Assembly (NCBI RefSeq): GCF_003185655.1
Contig: NZ_QHJQ01000002.1
Span: forward strand, 124,001 to 188,000
DNA from: Coraliomargarita sinensis
Lineage (GTDB): Bacteria; Verrucomicrobiota; Verrucomicrobiia; Opitutales; Coraliomargaritaceae
Reading direction: 5' to 3'
Length of the DNA: 64,000 nucleotides
Shown here: piece by piece, positions 30,800-39,315 of the stretch
Layout of the letters: every line of letters starts with the position of its first letter
Position numbering within the stretch: position 1 is the first letter of the stretch
Notes under the pieces: generated by a model
Databases searched by the model: none
Told to the model about the DNA's origin: nothing
The model's input: the letters and a program-made list of their open reading frames with translations, nothing else
Translations under genes and position numbers: made by a program

Positions 30800-31290
30800 T
30801 TTCGATAATGATCAATTTCAAGGAAGCATTTTTATGCCTCCTGATGCTCTGCCTCTTGCCGCTATCAAGTCATGCAGTGCGCGTCATTGAGGCCGGCGCC
30901 ATTCCGTTTACTTCCTTCCTCTCCAAGCCGGATTTTGACCAACGTTATCCGGGTAAGGAAGTTGCCGACCCGGCCAATTTGGAACCGGGCTGGTATGTCA
31001 TCTATGAGCACGAATCGCTCAGTTATTACTTTGGCCCTATTCTGCTCGAATCAACGGGGCGGGACTATCTTGAACAATTGACCGAGACCGTCGATGCCGC
31101 CGTCGCTCAGCGTCCCTCGATTCAGGATTATCGGCTCGAACTCAGTTATGAGCCCAGCCAAAACAATACGTCTACGGGTTCATCAGATAGCTCTACGAGT
31201 ACAAGCAATCCGAGTGGTGCGTCCGGCAGTCCGCAACCGGCACCCAAGCCAAGTATCTGGGATTTTTTCCGCCGCTTGTTCGGCTTTTAG
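30796..31290 (+). CDS. Small secreted protein with Ser/Thr-rich linker
   Basis: A 164-residue protein with a signal peptide (AFLCLLMLCLLPLSSHA). A compact region of about 90 residues follows (RVIEAGAIPFTSFLSKPDFDQ, EPGWYVIYEHESLSYYFGPILL), then a Ser/Thr/Asn-rich linker and a short amphipathic C-terminus (SIWDFFRRLFGF). No family recognised. The start ATG at 30796 overlaps the preceding stop by four bases; a second ATG at 30808 is equally possible. Its sequence texture and coupling link it to the preceding Ser/Gly-rich gene, and the two probably act together at the envelope. Confidence 0.7.
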   Translation: MISIMINFKEAFLCLLMLCLLPLSSHAVRVIEAGAIPFTSFLSKPDFDQRYPGKEVADPANLEPGWYVIYEHESLSYYFGPILLESTGRDYLEQLTETVDAAVAQRPSIQDYRLELSYEPSQNNTSTGSSDSSTSTSNPSGASGSPQPAPKPSIWDFFRRLFGF

Positions 31291-31337
31291 TAAAAAGTCT
31301 CGCGATACGTCAGGGTTTAGAGGTAGAGCTGGTATCA

Positions 31338-32471
31338 ATGAATGATTCCGAACAGACGGCCCAGATTTCCGAAGAAGGCGAGGTCGGTATTGTTGAGTAT
31401 CAGGATTTTGTTTCCACCGAGCCATTTCACTTCGAGTCTGGGGGCAGTATCCCTGAACTCCGGCTGCGCTATGAAACCTACGGACACCTCAACGAGGCCA
31501 AGGATAATGCGATCCTGATCTGTCACGCCCTCACCGGCGATCATCATTGTGCTGGGGTTTACAGTATGGATGAGCGCAAACCCGGCTGGTGGAATTTTAT
31601 GATCGGGCCGGGTAAGCCGATTAATACCTCGGAATATTTTGTGATTTGTTCGAACGCTCTCGGTGGCTGTCAGGGTAGCTCCGGTCCGGGGTCGATCAAC
31701 CCGGAAACCGGGAAGCCCTACAATCTGGATTTTCCGAAATTGACCGTGCGCGATATGGTTCGTGCGCAATCCCAGCTCATCGATTCGCTGGGGATTGACC
31801 GCTTACACGCGGTTGTGGGTGGCAGCATGGGGGGGATGCAGACTTTCCAGTGGGCGATCGACTATCCTGATCGGGTAGGGCGCTACATCGCGCTGGCCTG
31901 TGCGGCACGGCACAATGCGCAAACCATCGCCTTCAACGATACCGGGCGGCAGGCGATCATCACTGATCCGGGTTGGCAGAACGGCAACTACACGGCCGAG
32001 AACGGTCCTGATCAGGGTCTCGCCGTCGCGCGTATGATGGCCCACATCACTTATCTCTCCGATGTGGGCCTGGAGCACAAGTTCGGACGTAAGCGCCGGG
32101 CCTCGGCCAAGGAACATTTCGATATTGAATTCGAGGTGGAGAGCTACCTGCGCTATCAGGGGCAAAGCTTTGTCACCCGTTTCGATGCCAACTCCTACCT
32201 ATACCTGACCAAAGCATTGGATCGCTTCGACCTGCATGCTCCGGAATCGCTCGACGACACCCTCTCGGGAGTGACTGCCCCGGGTCTGGTGGTGGGCTTC
32301 ACCTCGGACTGGCTCTATCCGCCGCAGGGGAACCGCGAACTGGTCGAGTCCCTGCTGCGACTGGGGAAGGATGCGAGCTATGCTGAACTGGCGATGGACT
32401 ACGGGCACGATTCCTTCCTGGTCCGGGCGCCCAAACTTTACGATTTGATTCGAAGATTCCTGCACCGTTAA
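31338..32471 (+). CDS. metX: Homoserine O-acetyltransferase MetX
   Basis: Transfers an acetyl group from acetyl-CoA to L-homoserine, the first committed step of methionine synthesis by direct sulfhydrylation or transsulfuration. It is an alpha/beta-hydrolase fold enzyme: HALTGDHHCAG near 63-73, nucleophile motif GGSMGGMQTFQW near 161-172 with Ser, and the catalytic His in DYGHDSFL near the C-terminus. Length (377) is standard. The next gene, 42 bases on, is metW, the usual partner, so the two form a metXW operon. Some MetX-type enzymes use succinyl-CoA; the sequence alone does not exclude that. I see no SAM riboswitch in the 47-base upstream gap. Confidence 0.95.
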   Translation: MNDSEQTAQISEEGEVGIVEYQDFVSTEPFHFESGGSIPELRLRYETYGHLNEAKDNAILICHALTGDHHCAGVYSMDERKPGWWNFMIGPGKPINTSEYFVICSNALGGCQGSSGPGSINPETGKPYNLDFPKLTVRDMVRAQSQLIDSLGIDRLHAVVGGSMGGMQTFQWAIDYPDRVGRYIALACAARHNAQTIAFNDTGRQAIITDPGWQNGNYTAENGPDQGLAVARMMAHITYLSDVGLEHKFGRKRRASAKEHFDIEFEVESYLRYQGQSFVTRFDANSYLYLTKALDRFDLHAPESLDDTLSGVTAPGLVVGFTSDWLYPPQGNRELVESLLRLGKDASYAELAMDYGHDSFLVRAPKLYDLIRRFLHR

Positions 32472-32513
32472 GTCCCCGCTGAAGTATTCCTTCATTCGTA
32501 CAAAATTGTTTTT

Positions 32514-33128
32514 ATGCATCCGAAAAATCCTAAAAAGCGCCAGGCTGACTTTCAGGTCATCGCCCGTTGGGTGAATAAGGGCGAGCGCGTGCTCGATTTG
32601 GGCTGCGGGCGGGGCGTCTTGCTCGAATATCTCAAGCAGACCAAGGGGGTTTATGGCGTCGGGGTGGACATTGACTTCGATAAAATCCTCAGCTGCGTGA
32701 AGCGTGGAGTTCCGGTCTATCAGGGGGATGTCAATGAGGTGCTGGCCAGTTTCCAGGATAACGCCTTTGATCGGGTTATTTTCAGCCGGACGGTGGAGCA
32801 GTTCGACGCGCCTGATGCGACCTTGCGCGAAGGCTTGCGCGTGGGAAAGCGCGTGACGGTTGGTTTTGTCAACCACGGCTTTTGGAAGAACCGTCTCAAT
32901 AAAGCGGTCTGGGGTCGCCGTACGGTCAACGAAGTTTACCCCAACCCCTGGCATGCAAGCATGCCGGCCAATCCTTTTTCCGTGGCCGAATTCGAGGACT
33001 ATTGTCAGATCAAAGAAATCAGTATCGGGAAACGGGTTTATCTGGCGGGGGATTGGCGCAGCGAGGGCACGCTTTTTCCTAATTTACTTGCCGGTTACGC
33101 CATATACGATTTGGCCAGTTCAAACTGA
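32514..33128 (+). CDS. metW: Methionine biosynthesis protein MetW
   Basis: A 204-residue class I methyltransferase-fold protein that works with MetX in homoserine acylation in several proteobacteria. The SAM-binding-type motif RVLDLGCGRGVLLEYL sits at about 24-39. The family-specific stretches ENPW-like NPWHASMPANPF and KRVTVGFVNHGFWKNR are present in their usual order. It is 42 bases after metX and 12 bases before the next gene. Its biochemical role is less well defined than that of MetX; it is thought to stimulate acyltransferase activity. Confidence 0.93.
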   Translation: MHPKNPKKRQADFQVIARWVNKGERVLDLGCGRGVLLEYLKQTKGVYGVGVDIDFDKILSCVKRGVPVYQGDVNEVLASFQDNAFDRVIFSRTVEQFDAPDATLREGLRVGKRVTVGFVNHGFWKNRLNKAVWGRRTVNEVYPNPWHASMPANPFSVAEFEDYCQIKEISIGKRVYLAGDWRSEGTLFPNLLAGYAIYDLASSN

Positions 33129-33140
33129 ATCATCGAAAGC

Positions 33141-33821
33141 ATGCCCAGCTCCACTGCCACTGAAGAACTGGAAACGAGCATCCAGCAATTTTACGAGCGG
33201 TATTCTGCCAAGAGGGTCGCATTGGCCGCTTTCATGGTGGGGGTCTTTACCATCGGTTTAACTTATGTTGCCTATGCAGTCACGACTATGGCTCTGGTGG
33301 GGATTATTGTTTTCGGTGTCGTCGGTTTAATCTCGGTCAATCTGACCATGATCTATGTGGTCCCACCGGCCAGAAAGCTCACGGAGTCGTGCGAGATGAT
33401 TTGCATGGCGATCCGTGAGCCGTCGCGGATCAAGTCGGCCGACGATAAGGGGGTCCGGCTTGCCGATAAGGTCGGAGAAGTGCACGCGCTGAGCGGTCCG
33501 GATCTTGAAGTCTGGACCTCCAAAGTGGTGCCATATTTTATGCAGGTGCAGTCTGCGGTGGAGCCGGTGGCCCAGGCGAAGTCGGAACGAACGTTCACGC
33601 CTTCGGAGCGTCGTTACATCGAGGAGCGCCGCCGGGAAGTTCTGGAAATCGAAAAGCGCATCGAAGAAGAACGCAAAGAACTTGAGAAAGAGCGCAGAGA
33701 GCTGGAAAAGCGCAGCGCCGAGTTGCGGGAGTGGGAAAAGAAACTGAAACAAAAAGAGGCTGAAAGCGAGACAGAGGAAAAGTCAGCCGCTGGTGCCAGT
33801 CCGGAAGCGGCGCAACAGTAG
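33141..33821 (+). CDS. Two-helix membrane protein with long C-terminal coiled coil
   Basis: A 226-residue protein of unknown function. Two adjacent hydrophobic helices (about 26-48 and 50-73) form a hairpin, so both ends probably lie in the cytoplasm. The middle (80-145) is soluble, and residues about 150-215 are a nearly uninterrupted charged coiled coil (RYIEERRREVLEIEKRIEEE and following heptads). The tail is acidic and Ala/Ser-rich. The gene starts 12 bases after metW and probably shares its transcript, although no link with methionine synthesis is evident. It converges on the next gene with a 21-base gap. A scaffold or cell-envelope role is conceivable. Confidence 0.72.
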   Translation: MPSSTATEELETSIQQFYERYSAKRVALAAFMVGVFTIGLTYVAYAVTTMALVGIIVFGVVGLISVNLTMIYVVPPARKLTESCEMICMAIREPSRIKSADDKGVRLADKVGEVHALSGPDLEVWTSKVVPYFMQVQSAVEPVAQAKSERTFTPSERRYIEERRREVLEIEKRIEEERKELEKERRELEKRSAELREWEKKLKQKEAESETEEKSAAGASPEAAQQ

Positions 33822-33842
33822 CCGAACCGGCGTGGCCGATGT

Positions 33843-34421
33843 TCAAGTATCCCGCTGCCTGAGTGTAGCGGCGATATCCTTGAAGAGCGATTCCTGGCAT
33901 AGCATGCGATGGTGCAGCGGCGCGTAGATGAGTCGATCTTCTGAACCGGGTAGCTTTGAACTGCCACTGGGGATCACCAGTAGATCAAACGGAGTGCGAT
34001 AAGTGCGAATGTCGATTTGGCTCAACTTGTTAAGATCGGCATTCAGTTCACGTATAAATCGGCTGCCAAAACGCATGTCACGGGCGGCTTTTCCGGGCCA
34101 GACATGAGCCGCTAATGTGCCACGTTGTGGGCCGGAGATGTTGAAAAAATAGCGAACGCGTTCCAGACCGCCGAGGCGCTGCAGGTAATAGCGGCTGATC
34201 AGGCTGCCCATGCTGAAGCCGGCCAGGGCAAAGGGCCCCGCTTCCAATGTTCCCTCGATATAAATCCTCAGCTTTTCCGCGAGGTCGACCAGTCCTTCGG
34301 CACCATTTGCGGGCAAGAGATCAGGTGTGTAGCAACTATGCCCCTCCTCGTTGAGATAAGAGGCCATCCGGCGGAAGACTTTTCCGCTGTCCCAGATTCC
34401 GTGTACGAGAACGATTTGCAT
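33843..34421 (-). CDS. Alpha/beta hydrolase (esterase/lipase-like)
   Basis: A 192-residue cytoplasmic protein of the alpha/beta-hydrolase fold. It opens with the oxyanion-strand motif IVLVHGIWDSGKVFRRM and carries the nucleophile elbow GFSMGS near 78-83. An Asp is visible at a strand end in the C-terminal half (RTPFDLLVIPSGSSKLPG) and a His pair near the end (PLHHRML) could supply the catalytic His. Length is short for the family, so it is a minimal single-domain enzyme. Substrate unknown; small esters or a lipid are likely. It lies 20 bases downstream of the next gene on the same strand and is probably co-transcribed with it. Confidence 0.8.
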   Translation of the reverse strand: MQIVLVHGIWDSGKVFRRMASYLNEEGHSCYTPDLLPANGAEGLVDLAEKLRIYIEGTLEAGPFALAGFSMGSLISRYYLQRLGGLERVRYFFNISGPQRGTLAAHVWPGKAARDMRFGSRFIRELNADLNKLSQIDIRTYRTPFDLLVIPSGSSKLPGSEDRLIYAPLHHRMLCQESLFKDIAATLRQRDT

Positions 34422-34441
34422 GGGATACGTACCTTGACCTT

Positions 34442-35308
34442 CTAGTTTCGTGATGTGGTGCGCTGACGTAAAACAGGTGTACGGTTTCTAGGTTTATTGA
34501 AAATTTGCTGGTCGATGGTCTGATTTGGCAGAATCTCTTCGAACTTAATTCTTCCGAAGGCTGCGTTTTCAGCCAGCAGGTCGATCTCGCTGGGTAACAG
34601 TACGCCGCCTGTTTTTTTGAACTTGCTTGCACGATAGTCCATGTATTCGCGCACGCCGGCCAGTTCGCCGAAACCACCCCAGCGGAGAACGAGGAATTTT
34701 TCCTGGTCGAAGTAAAACCAGCTCCGCTCGTCTTTCTTGCCGTAGCCGACCACCACATGACAGGGCCGTCCACCGACTTTGGCCGCGCCCTGGTATTGAA
34801 AAGTGTAGTCCGCGACCGTGGGCAAGACAAAGGGCTGCAGCAGCCAACGCTGGTTGGAAAAATGGATGGCTTCCTGTCCGGAATAATCTTCCGGGTCCTT
34901 CATTTCCGGCCTGACTTCCTGTCTCCAGGCCTTGAGCCCGTCAAAGACGAAGAGTTCTTTGTAGTCGCGCCCGAGATGACGCCAGGTCAGTGTTAAGTGG
35001 CGCTTACCATCTTGCAGTTCGATCAGTTCGAATTCCTTGACGCGACCTGCTTCGGTCAAACTGCCGCGTGCCAGAACATTTCGTAGCGTATCATGGGCAT
35101 CCGCACCTCCGGTTACGGTGAGATAGTTTTGAATCAGCTGCCGGCTGGCCGCGTCGGTTGTGTCGGGACGGGCTTTCTTGGCTGTTTCTGGATCGGGGGG
35201 CGTTTGCTGGGCGCTCAGGGTCGCGAGGCTGCAAAGGATCAGCAGAAAAGAAGCGAAGCAGAGGGGCAGGCGGTAGCACATGGATGGGGCAAAGTTTAGG
35301 GTTTTCAT
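34442..35308 (-). CDS. Secreted LolA/outer-membrane-lipoprotein-sorting-like protein
   Basis: A 288-residue exported protein with a signal peptide (LCFASFLLILCSLATLSAQ) and a beta-rich body. The segment SRQLIQNYLTVTGGADAHDTLRNVLARGSL contains the usual beginning of the LolA-like fold of unknown-function proteins (helix, then a GG-A turn and strand). Later strands (FVFDGLKAWRQE, DYTFQYQGAAKVGGRPCHVV, ERSWFYFDQEKFLVLRW) fit a half-barrel that holds lipid. True LolA is shorter, so this is a paralogue whose client is unknown. It is the likely first gene of a two-gene unit with the alpha/beta hydrolase and is divergent from the UDP-sugar decarboxylase gene. Confidence 0.65.
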   Translation of the reverse strand: MKTLNFAPSMCYRLPLCFASFLLILCSLATLSAQQTPPDPETAKKARPDTTDAASRQLIQNYLTVTGGADAHDTLRNVLARGSLTEAGRVKEFELIELQDGKRHLTLTWRHLGRDYKELFVFDGLKAWRQEVRPEMKDPEDYSGQEAIHFSNQRWLLQPFVLPTVADYTFQYQGAAKVGGRPCHVVVGYGKKDERSWFYFDQEKFLVLRWGGFGELAGVREYMDYRASKFKKTGGVLLPSEIDLLAENAAFGRIKFEEILPNQTIDQQIFNKPRNRTPVLRQRTTSRN

Positions 35309-35363
35309 GGTCTGTCAGTGAATTATGTTCCGCCGAAGCTAAATCTCAACACGATTTCATTTT

Positions 35364-36299
35364 ATGCGTATCCTAATAACTGGCGGTGCCGGCTTTCTCG
35401 GCAGTCATCTTTCCGAGCGGCTTCTTAACGAGGGCCATGAAATTATCTGTCTCGATAATTTTTTCACCGGGCGGAAGCGTAATATCAAGCATCTGCTGGA
35501 GCACCCTGATTTTGAAATGCTTCGACATGACGTGATCGATCCCTTCAAAGTCGAGGTCGACCAGATCTACAATCTAGCCTGTCCTGCATCGCCGGTGCAC
35601 TACCAGTATAATGCGATCAAGACGATCAAGACATCCGTGATGGGGGCGATCCACTGCTTGGGCTTGGCCAAGCGAACCAGAGCCCGTGTTTTCCAGGCCT
35701 CGACCTCCGAGGTTTATGGTGATCCGGACGTCCATCCCCAGCCCGAGTCCTACTGGGGCAAGGTTAATCCCATCGGGATTCGTTCCTGTTACGACGAGGG
35801 TAAGCGCTGTGCCGAAACCCTGTTTATGGACTACCATCGCCAGAACGGCGTCGATATTCGTATCGTCCGTATTTTTAACACTTACGGGCCCCGTATGTGC
35901 CCGGACGATGGCCGGGTGGTTTCCAACTTTATTGTGCAAGCCCTCCGTGGCGAGGATATCACGGTTTATGGGGAGGGGCAGCAGACCCGTTCCTTCTGCT
36001 ACTGCGACGACCTTATTGAAGGTTTTGTCCGGCTGATGAACCAGGATGAGGCAATCGGACCCATGAATATCGGCAACCCGGGGGAGTTTACCATCCTCGA
36101 GTTGGCGGAGAAAGTCATCGCCCAGACCGGTAGCAAGTCGAAGATTATCCACGAAGCTCTTCCGGCCGATGACCCGCAGCAACGCCAGCCCGATATCACC
36201 GAGGCCCGCAAGGTTCTGGGCTGGGAGCCCACGGTTTCCCTGGATGAAGGATTGAAGCCGACCATCGCCTATTTCGACAAGCTTCTCAGCGAGTCCTGA
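35364..36299 (+). CDS. UDP-glucuronate decarboxylase (UDP-xylose synthase), SDR family
   Basis: Extended short-chain dehydrogenase that converts UDP-glucuronate to UDP-xylose, a precursor for surface polysaccharides. The Rossmann motif [10 protein letters not shown] lies at 7-16. The active site [11 protein letters not shown] at 141-151 has Tyr143 and Lys147 and, with [12 protein letters not shown] at 70-81 and [10 protein letters not shown], is characteristic of UXS rather than generic epimerases. Length (311) matches bacterial enzymes that lack the plant N-terminal membrane anchor. It is divergent from the LolA-like gene and followed by rpmG after a promoter-like sequence. The name assignment relies on these motifs; a related NDP-sugar epimerase is a less likely alternative. 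Confidence 0.92.
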   Translation: MRILITGGAGFLGSHLSERLLNEGHEIICLDNFFTGRKRNIKHLLEHPDFEMLRHDVIDPFKVEVDQIYNLACPASPVHYQYNAIKTIKTSVMGAIHCLGLAKRTRARVFQASTSEVYGDPDVHPQPESYWGKVNPIGIRSCYDEGKRCAETLFMDYHRQNGVDIRIVRIFNTYGPRMCPDDGRVVSNFIVQALRGEDITVYGEGQQTRSFCYCDDLIEGFVRLMNQDEAIGPMNIGNPGEFTILELAEKVIAQTGSKSKIIHEALPADDPQQRQPDITEARKVLGWEPTVSLDEGLKPTIAYFDKLLSES

Positions 36300-36354
36300 C
36301 CGGAAAAGCTTCCCAAGGGAGTCTTTCAGCTCGAAATTATCTGCCGAAAAAGGC

Positions 36355-36382
36355 TTGCACCGGGGGAGTGACTGCCTACTTT
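36355..36382 (+). promoter_or_regulatory. Candidate sigma-70 promoter of rpmG
   Basis: TTGCAC at 36355-36360 and TACTTT at 36377-36382 are separated by 16 bases and lie 34 bases before the rpmG start. The match to the -35/-10 consensus is good but not perfect. Confidence 0.45.
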
Positions 36383-36415
36383 CCGCCTCTTTTCCAATTT
36401 TAACCAGTTCCAGCC

Positions 36416-36586
36416 ATGCCCAGAGAACACATCATTTTAGAATGCACCGAAGCCCGCGGCGAGGGGAAGCCCGTCTCCCGCTACATGTCCAGCCGTGACA
36501 AGCGGAAGCAGCCCGACCGTGTTGAAAAGAAGAAATACAACAAGTTTCTTCGCCGTCACACGCTGCACCGCGAAATCAAAAACTAA
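36416..36586 (+). CDS. rpmG: Ribosomal protein bL33 (zinc-free type)
   Basis: A 56-residue large-subunit ribosomal protein that stabilises tRNA in the E site region. The C-terminal two thirds show the conserved pattern: YMSSRDKRKQPDRVEKKKYN, then KFLRRHTLHREIK. Only one Cys is present (position 10) and the CxxC pairs of the zinc-binding type are absent, so this is the zinc-independent form. It is flanked upstream by a promoter-like sequence and downstream, 20 bases past the stop, by a strong hairpin terminator, so it is likely a single-gene transcript. Confidence 0.95.
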   Translation: MPREHIILECTEARGEGKPVSRYMSSRDKRKQPDRVEKKKYNKFLRRHTLHREIKN

Positions 36587-36606
36587 GCTTCGCGCAAACT
36601 CTTTTC

Positions 36607-36635
36607 AAAAAGCCCGTCGGACGACGGGCTTTTTT
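36607..36635. terminator. Bidirectional Rho-independent terminator after rpmG
   Basis: A GC-rich stem of nine or ten pairs (AAGCCCGTCG at 36610-36619 with its complement at 36622-36631) is flanked by five A on the left and a T-run on the right. It can end rpmG transcripts on the plus strand and those of the convergent gene at 36634-37203, whose stop codon overlaps its edge. Confidence 0.93.
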
Positions 36636-37203
36636 ATGCAACCGCGTCGGGGGGCCGCTCGTTTGACTCCCGGGCCAGACGGACGATACCCCAGATCGCA
36701 ATACCGAGTCCGGCCAGGGCGAAGAGCGCGGATAAACCGATTGCGGCGAAAATCTTGCCCAGGAAGCTCAAAAATCCGAATTCAGAGAAGGAAAAGACAC
36801 GGGGCTCAAAGCTTCCGGAAACATTAACACTCACAAGGCCGGGCTCCGGGACATCCACATAGCCGATACTGTTTTTAATGCTGTTGCCCACGGTGGAGTA
36901 AATCGATGTGTTGGGTGTGAAGGGCAGTGTTTGACCCGCTTCGTCGCGAATTGTGATCGAGACTTCGTCGGGTAGGCTTTCGGACCTGTCATAACTTTTG
37001 CCCTCGAAAACGGTTTGGTGGTCGTTCCACAAATAATAACGCGCTGACTCGCCAACCTCGAATTCGTGTGAGCCCGGAACGATAAACTGTGGTTTATTTG
37101 AATCGTCGAGGAATACGGGCAGGATGAAGGCGGCCGGGACAACGGTGATGCCGATCATGAAAATTAGTATTCCGACAATCAGAGTTGGCAGGCCTTTATT
37201 CAA
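36634..37203 (-). CDS. Two-segment membrane protein with extracytoplasmic beta domain
   Basis: A 189-residue protein with hydrophobic segments at both ends (LPTLIVGILIFMIGITVVPAAF, about 5-26; IGLSALFALAGLGIAIWGIV, about 155-175) and a soluble region of about 120 residues between. That region is beta-rich (HEFEVGESARYYLWN, DEVSITIRDEAGQTLPFTPN, GLVSVNVSGSFEPRVFSF) and should face the periplasm or cell surface. The C-terminal tail is short and charged. No family recognised. It converges on rpmG across a shared terminator and is upstream of a 255-base stretch that leads to tRNA-Leu. Function unknown. Confidence 0.72.
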   Translation of the reverse strand: MNKGLPTLIVGILIFMIGITVVPAAFILPVFLDDSNKPQFIVPGSHEFEVGESARYYLWNDHQTVFEGKSYDRSESLPDEVSITIRDEAGQTLPFTPNTSIYSTVGNSIKNSIGYVDVPEPGLVSVNVSGSFEPRVFSFSEFGFLSFLGKIFAAIGLSALFALAGLGIAIWGIVRLARESNERPPDAVA

Positions 37204-37456
37204 ATTATCGATTTTTGATGTCTTGGCGGAGTGGTTTTACTATCAAGTCTATTTCCTGGCAGCTCTGTTATGTCAAAGCCGGAAAACAAGAGCAGGGGAG
37301 CGTCTCATTGCCGCCCAGCGCTCGAAGATGGTACTTTGAAACGCTTGATCATGATGTCGTAAAATAAAACCTTCAGGGTTTTCATTTCGAATTGGTATTT
37401 CCTGGGCTTACAGACTTGCCAGCGCACTCATGGCTTGCTTGCTTTCACGTTTCCAA

Positions 37457-37647
<191 letters not shown>

Positions 37648-37653
37648 AGCACC

Positions 37654-37740
37654 ATGACCTACGCTGAAGCGCATGCAGAACTCTTGAAAACGCCTGATGG
37701 TACCCGGGCGAGAACCAGCCGCTCTTTCCGGGAGGGTTGA
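37654..37740 (+). CDS. Short open frame between the tRNA repeat and the nrfA remnant
   Basis: A 28-codon frame ([16 protein letters not shown] and then an Arg-rich end) starts at an ATG seven bases past the second tRNA-end repeat and stops just inside the nrfA remnant. Its first residues vaguely resemble the start of small phage-type proteins, but it is too short to assign. It is either a fragment left by a mobile element or chance coding. Confidence 0.25.
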   Translation: MTYAEAHAELLKTPDGTRARTSRSFREG

Positions 37741-38750
37741 CGACGGAAGCGCCTAAGCTCGCCAACCAGCCGGTGCTCGATCCCATTTCCACTGCCAGAG
37801 CAAAGGATCCGCACTTTGTGGGCGAAGCGCATCCCGTCAGCTGTGTCGACTGCCACGATCCCGAAAGTATGGCCATTCGGGTCACACGACCCGCTTTTGT
37901 CAATGGGATCGCGGCGCTCGCGCGGAGCGACGATCCTGTGCCGCATCTGCCCAGTATCGAGCGCTGGCGGGACGGGCTACGTAAGATCGAGTACGACCCG
38001 AATACTATGGCGACCCGGCAGGAGATGCGTTCGTTTGCCTGCGCACAGTGCCACGTAGAATATTACTGTGCCTCGAAGGAAACATTATTTTTCCCCTGGG
38101 AGCGCGGTTTGAAGGTCGAGCAAATCGAGGCCACTTATAACAACCATGAGTTCCCGGATGGCTCTCCTTTCCTCGATTACCTGCATGGCGAAACTGGTGC
38201 GCCAACTTACAAGGCGCAACACCCCGAATTCGAGCTTTGGAGCCAAGGTATCCATGCCCGCAGTGGTGTGAGCTGCACGGACTGCCACATGCCTTACGAG
38301 CGAAAGGGCGCGGCCAAGGTCACGAGTCACTGGGTGCGTAGCCCGATGAAGAATATCAATAAGTCCTGCCAGACCTGCCATAACGTGCCGGAAGATGAAC
38401 TGCGCGATCGTGTTGCCGCCATTCAGGGGCGAACCACCAAAATGATTGAGCGTTCGGCTGGAGCGGTCACGGATATGCTCGATGCGATTCTTGAGGCGCA
38501 GGCGGCAGGTGTGTCGGAAGAGGCACTTGCGCCGGCCTTGGAGTTGCAGAAGAAAGCGACCTGGCGTTTGGACTTTATCTCGAGTGAAAACTCGAAAGGG
38601 TTTCATGCTGACCAGGAAGCGGTGCGAATCCTTGCGGAGTCGATCGATTACAGTCGTCAGGCGCAAGCCATCGCCCTACGCTTGCGCGCCCCAAGTGCCC
38701 CAAAGCCGAAAGAGGCCACCGAGGCCGTCCAAGGGGTCAGCGAACTTTAA
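37737..38750 (+). pseudogene. nrfA: Cytochrome c nitrite reductase NrfA, 5'-truncated, catalytic haem lost
   Basis: The C-terminal two thirds of ammonia-forming nitrite reductase. Four CxxCH haem motifs remain in NrfA order: CVDCH (36-40), CAQCH followed by VEYY (102-110), CTDCH (180-184) and CQTCH (211-215). The 100-150 residues that should come first are absent, including the signal peptide and the CxxCK motif of the catalytic haem. Upstream in this frame there is only a stop at 37695-37697 after about a dozen codons, and the 18-bp tRNA-Leu repeat lies just before. The only possible start is a TTG. The product would stay in the cytoplasm without an active-site haem, so I call it a pseudogene. 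No nrfH is adjacent. Confidence 0.82.
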
Positions 38751-38797
38751 CAATTGGTAAGTTCATGCGAAAATGGCTCCGGATCACCAGTTTCGGA

Positions 38798-39157
38798 TTA
38801 TTCCTCCACCTGTACCGTGATCTGCGTATTACTCCACTGCACGCCCGGCGTAGGGTTGGACCTTTGCTTTGGCGGTTCCTTGCTTGTTGAGGTGGCCTGT
38901 TGCCCGCTGCCAAAAAAGCTGGAGCGTGTGTTTTCACCGCCACCGGATGCCAAGCCAGGACCGCTTGTTTGCCAACTGGGTTTTTGCTGCAGTCGCGCCT
39001 CGGCTTCGCGCACCCAGCTCGGGCGATGGTCGACAGCGGTTTTGTTCTGACAGGCCGATAAAATGAGGATAAGCGTGAGCGCTCCGGGTAGAACAAGTAC
39101 TTTGCCCGGCAACCGTCTGCCGGCCTGTCGCTCTGCGCTTGTTGCTGCAATTGCCAT
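38798..39157 (-). CDS. Small predicted lipoprotein, Gln/Ser/Pro-rich
   Basis: A 119-residue protein with an N-terminal hydrophobic stretch and a lipobox-like LILSAC around residues 31-36, so Cys36 is the probable lipidated residue. The mature part is short, polar and low in hydrophobic residues (QNKTAVDHRPSWVREAEARL, then Gly/Ser/Gln/Pro-rich sequence), with a beta-like end (GVQWSNTQITVQVEE). No family recognised. The signal region is preceded by a longer than usual basic N-terminus, so the start could be a little downstream, but no later Met is available. It is divergent from the LpxR-like gene and convergent with the nrfA remnant. Confidence 0.6.
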   Translation of the reverse strand: MAIAATSAERQAGRRLPGKVLVLPGALTLILILSACQNKTAVDHRPSWVREAEARLQQKPSWQTSGPGLASGGGENTRSSFFGSGQQATSTSKEPPKQRSNPTPGVQWSNTQITVQVEE

Positions 39158-39315
39158 TTGCCTCCCTTTTGTATGAGCCCGCTTGCACCTTTCAATATTT
39201 TCCGATGTTGCCCCTGTATGATTTTCGGGGTGTGGCAGAAGCCAAAGACTTGCAGATCAATGAAGGTCGCCGGAGGCTTGCTTTATGTCCCGGAAGATCA
39301 GAAGCATGGTGTTCT

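Noticed and set aside
31291..31337. SAM riboswitch before metX
   Set aside because: The gap is only 47 bases, too short for a known SAM riboswitch, and no pairing of that type is seen.
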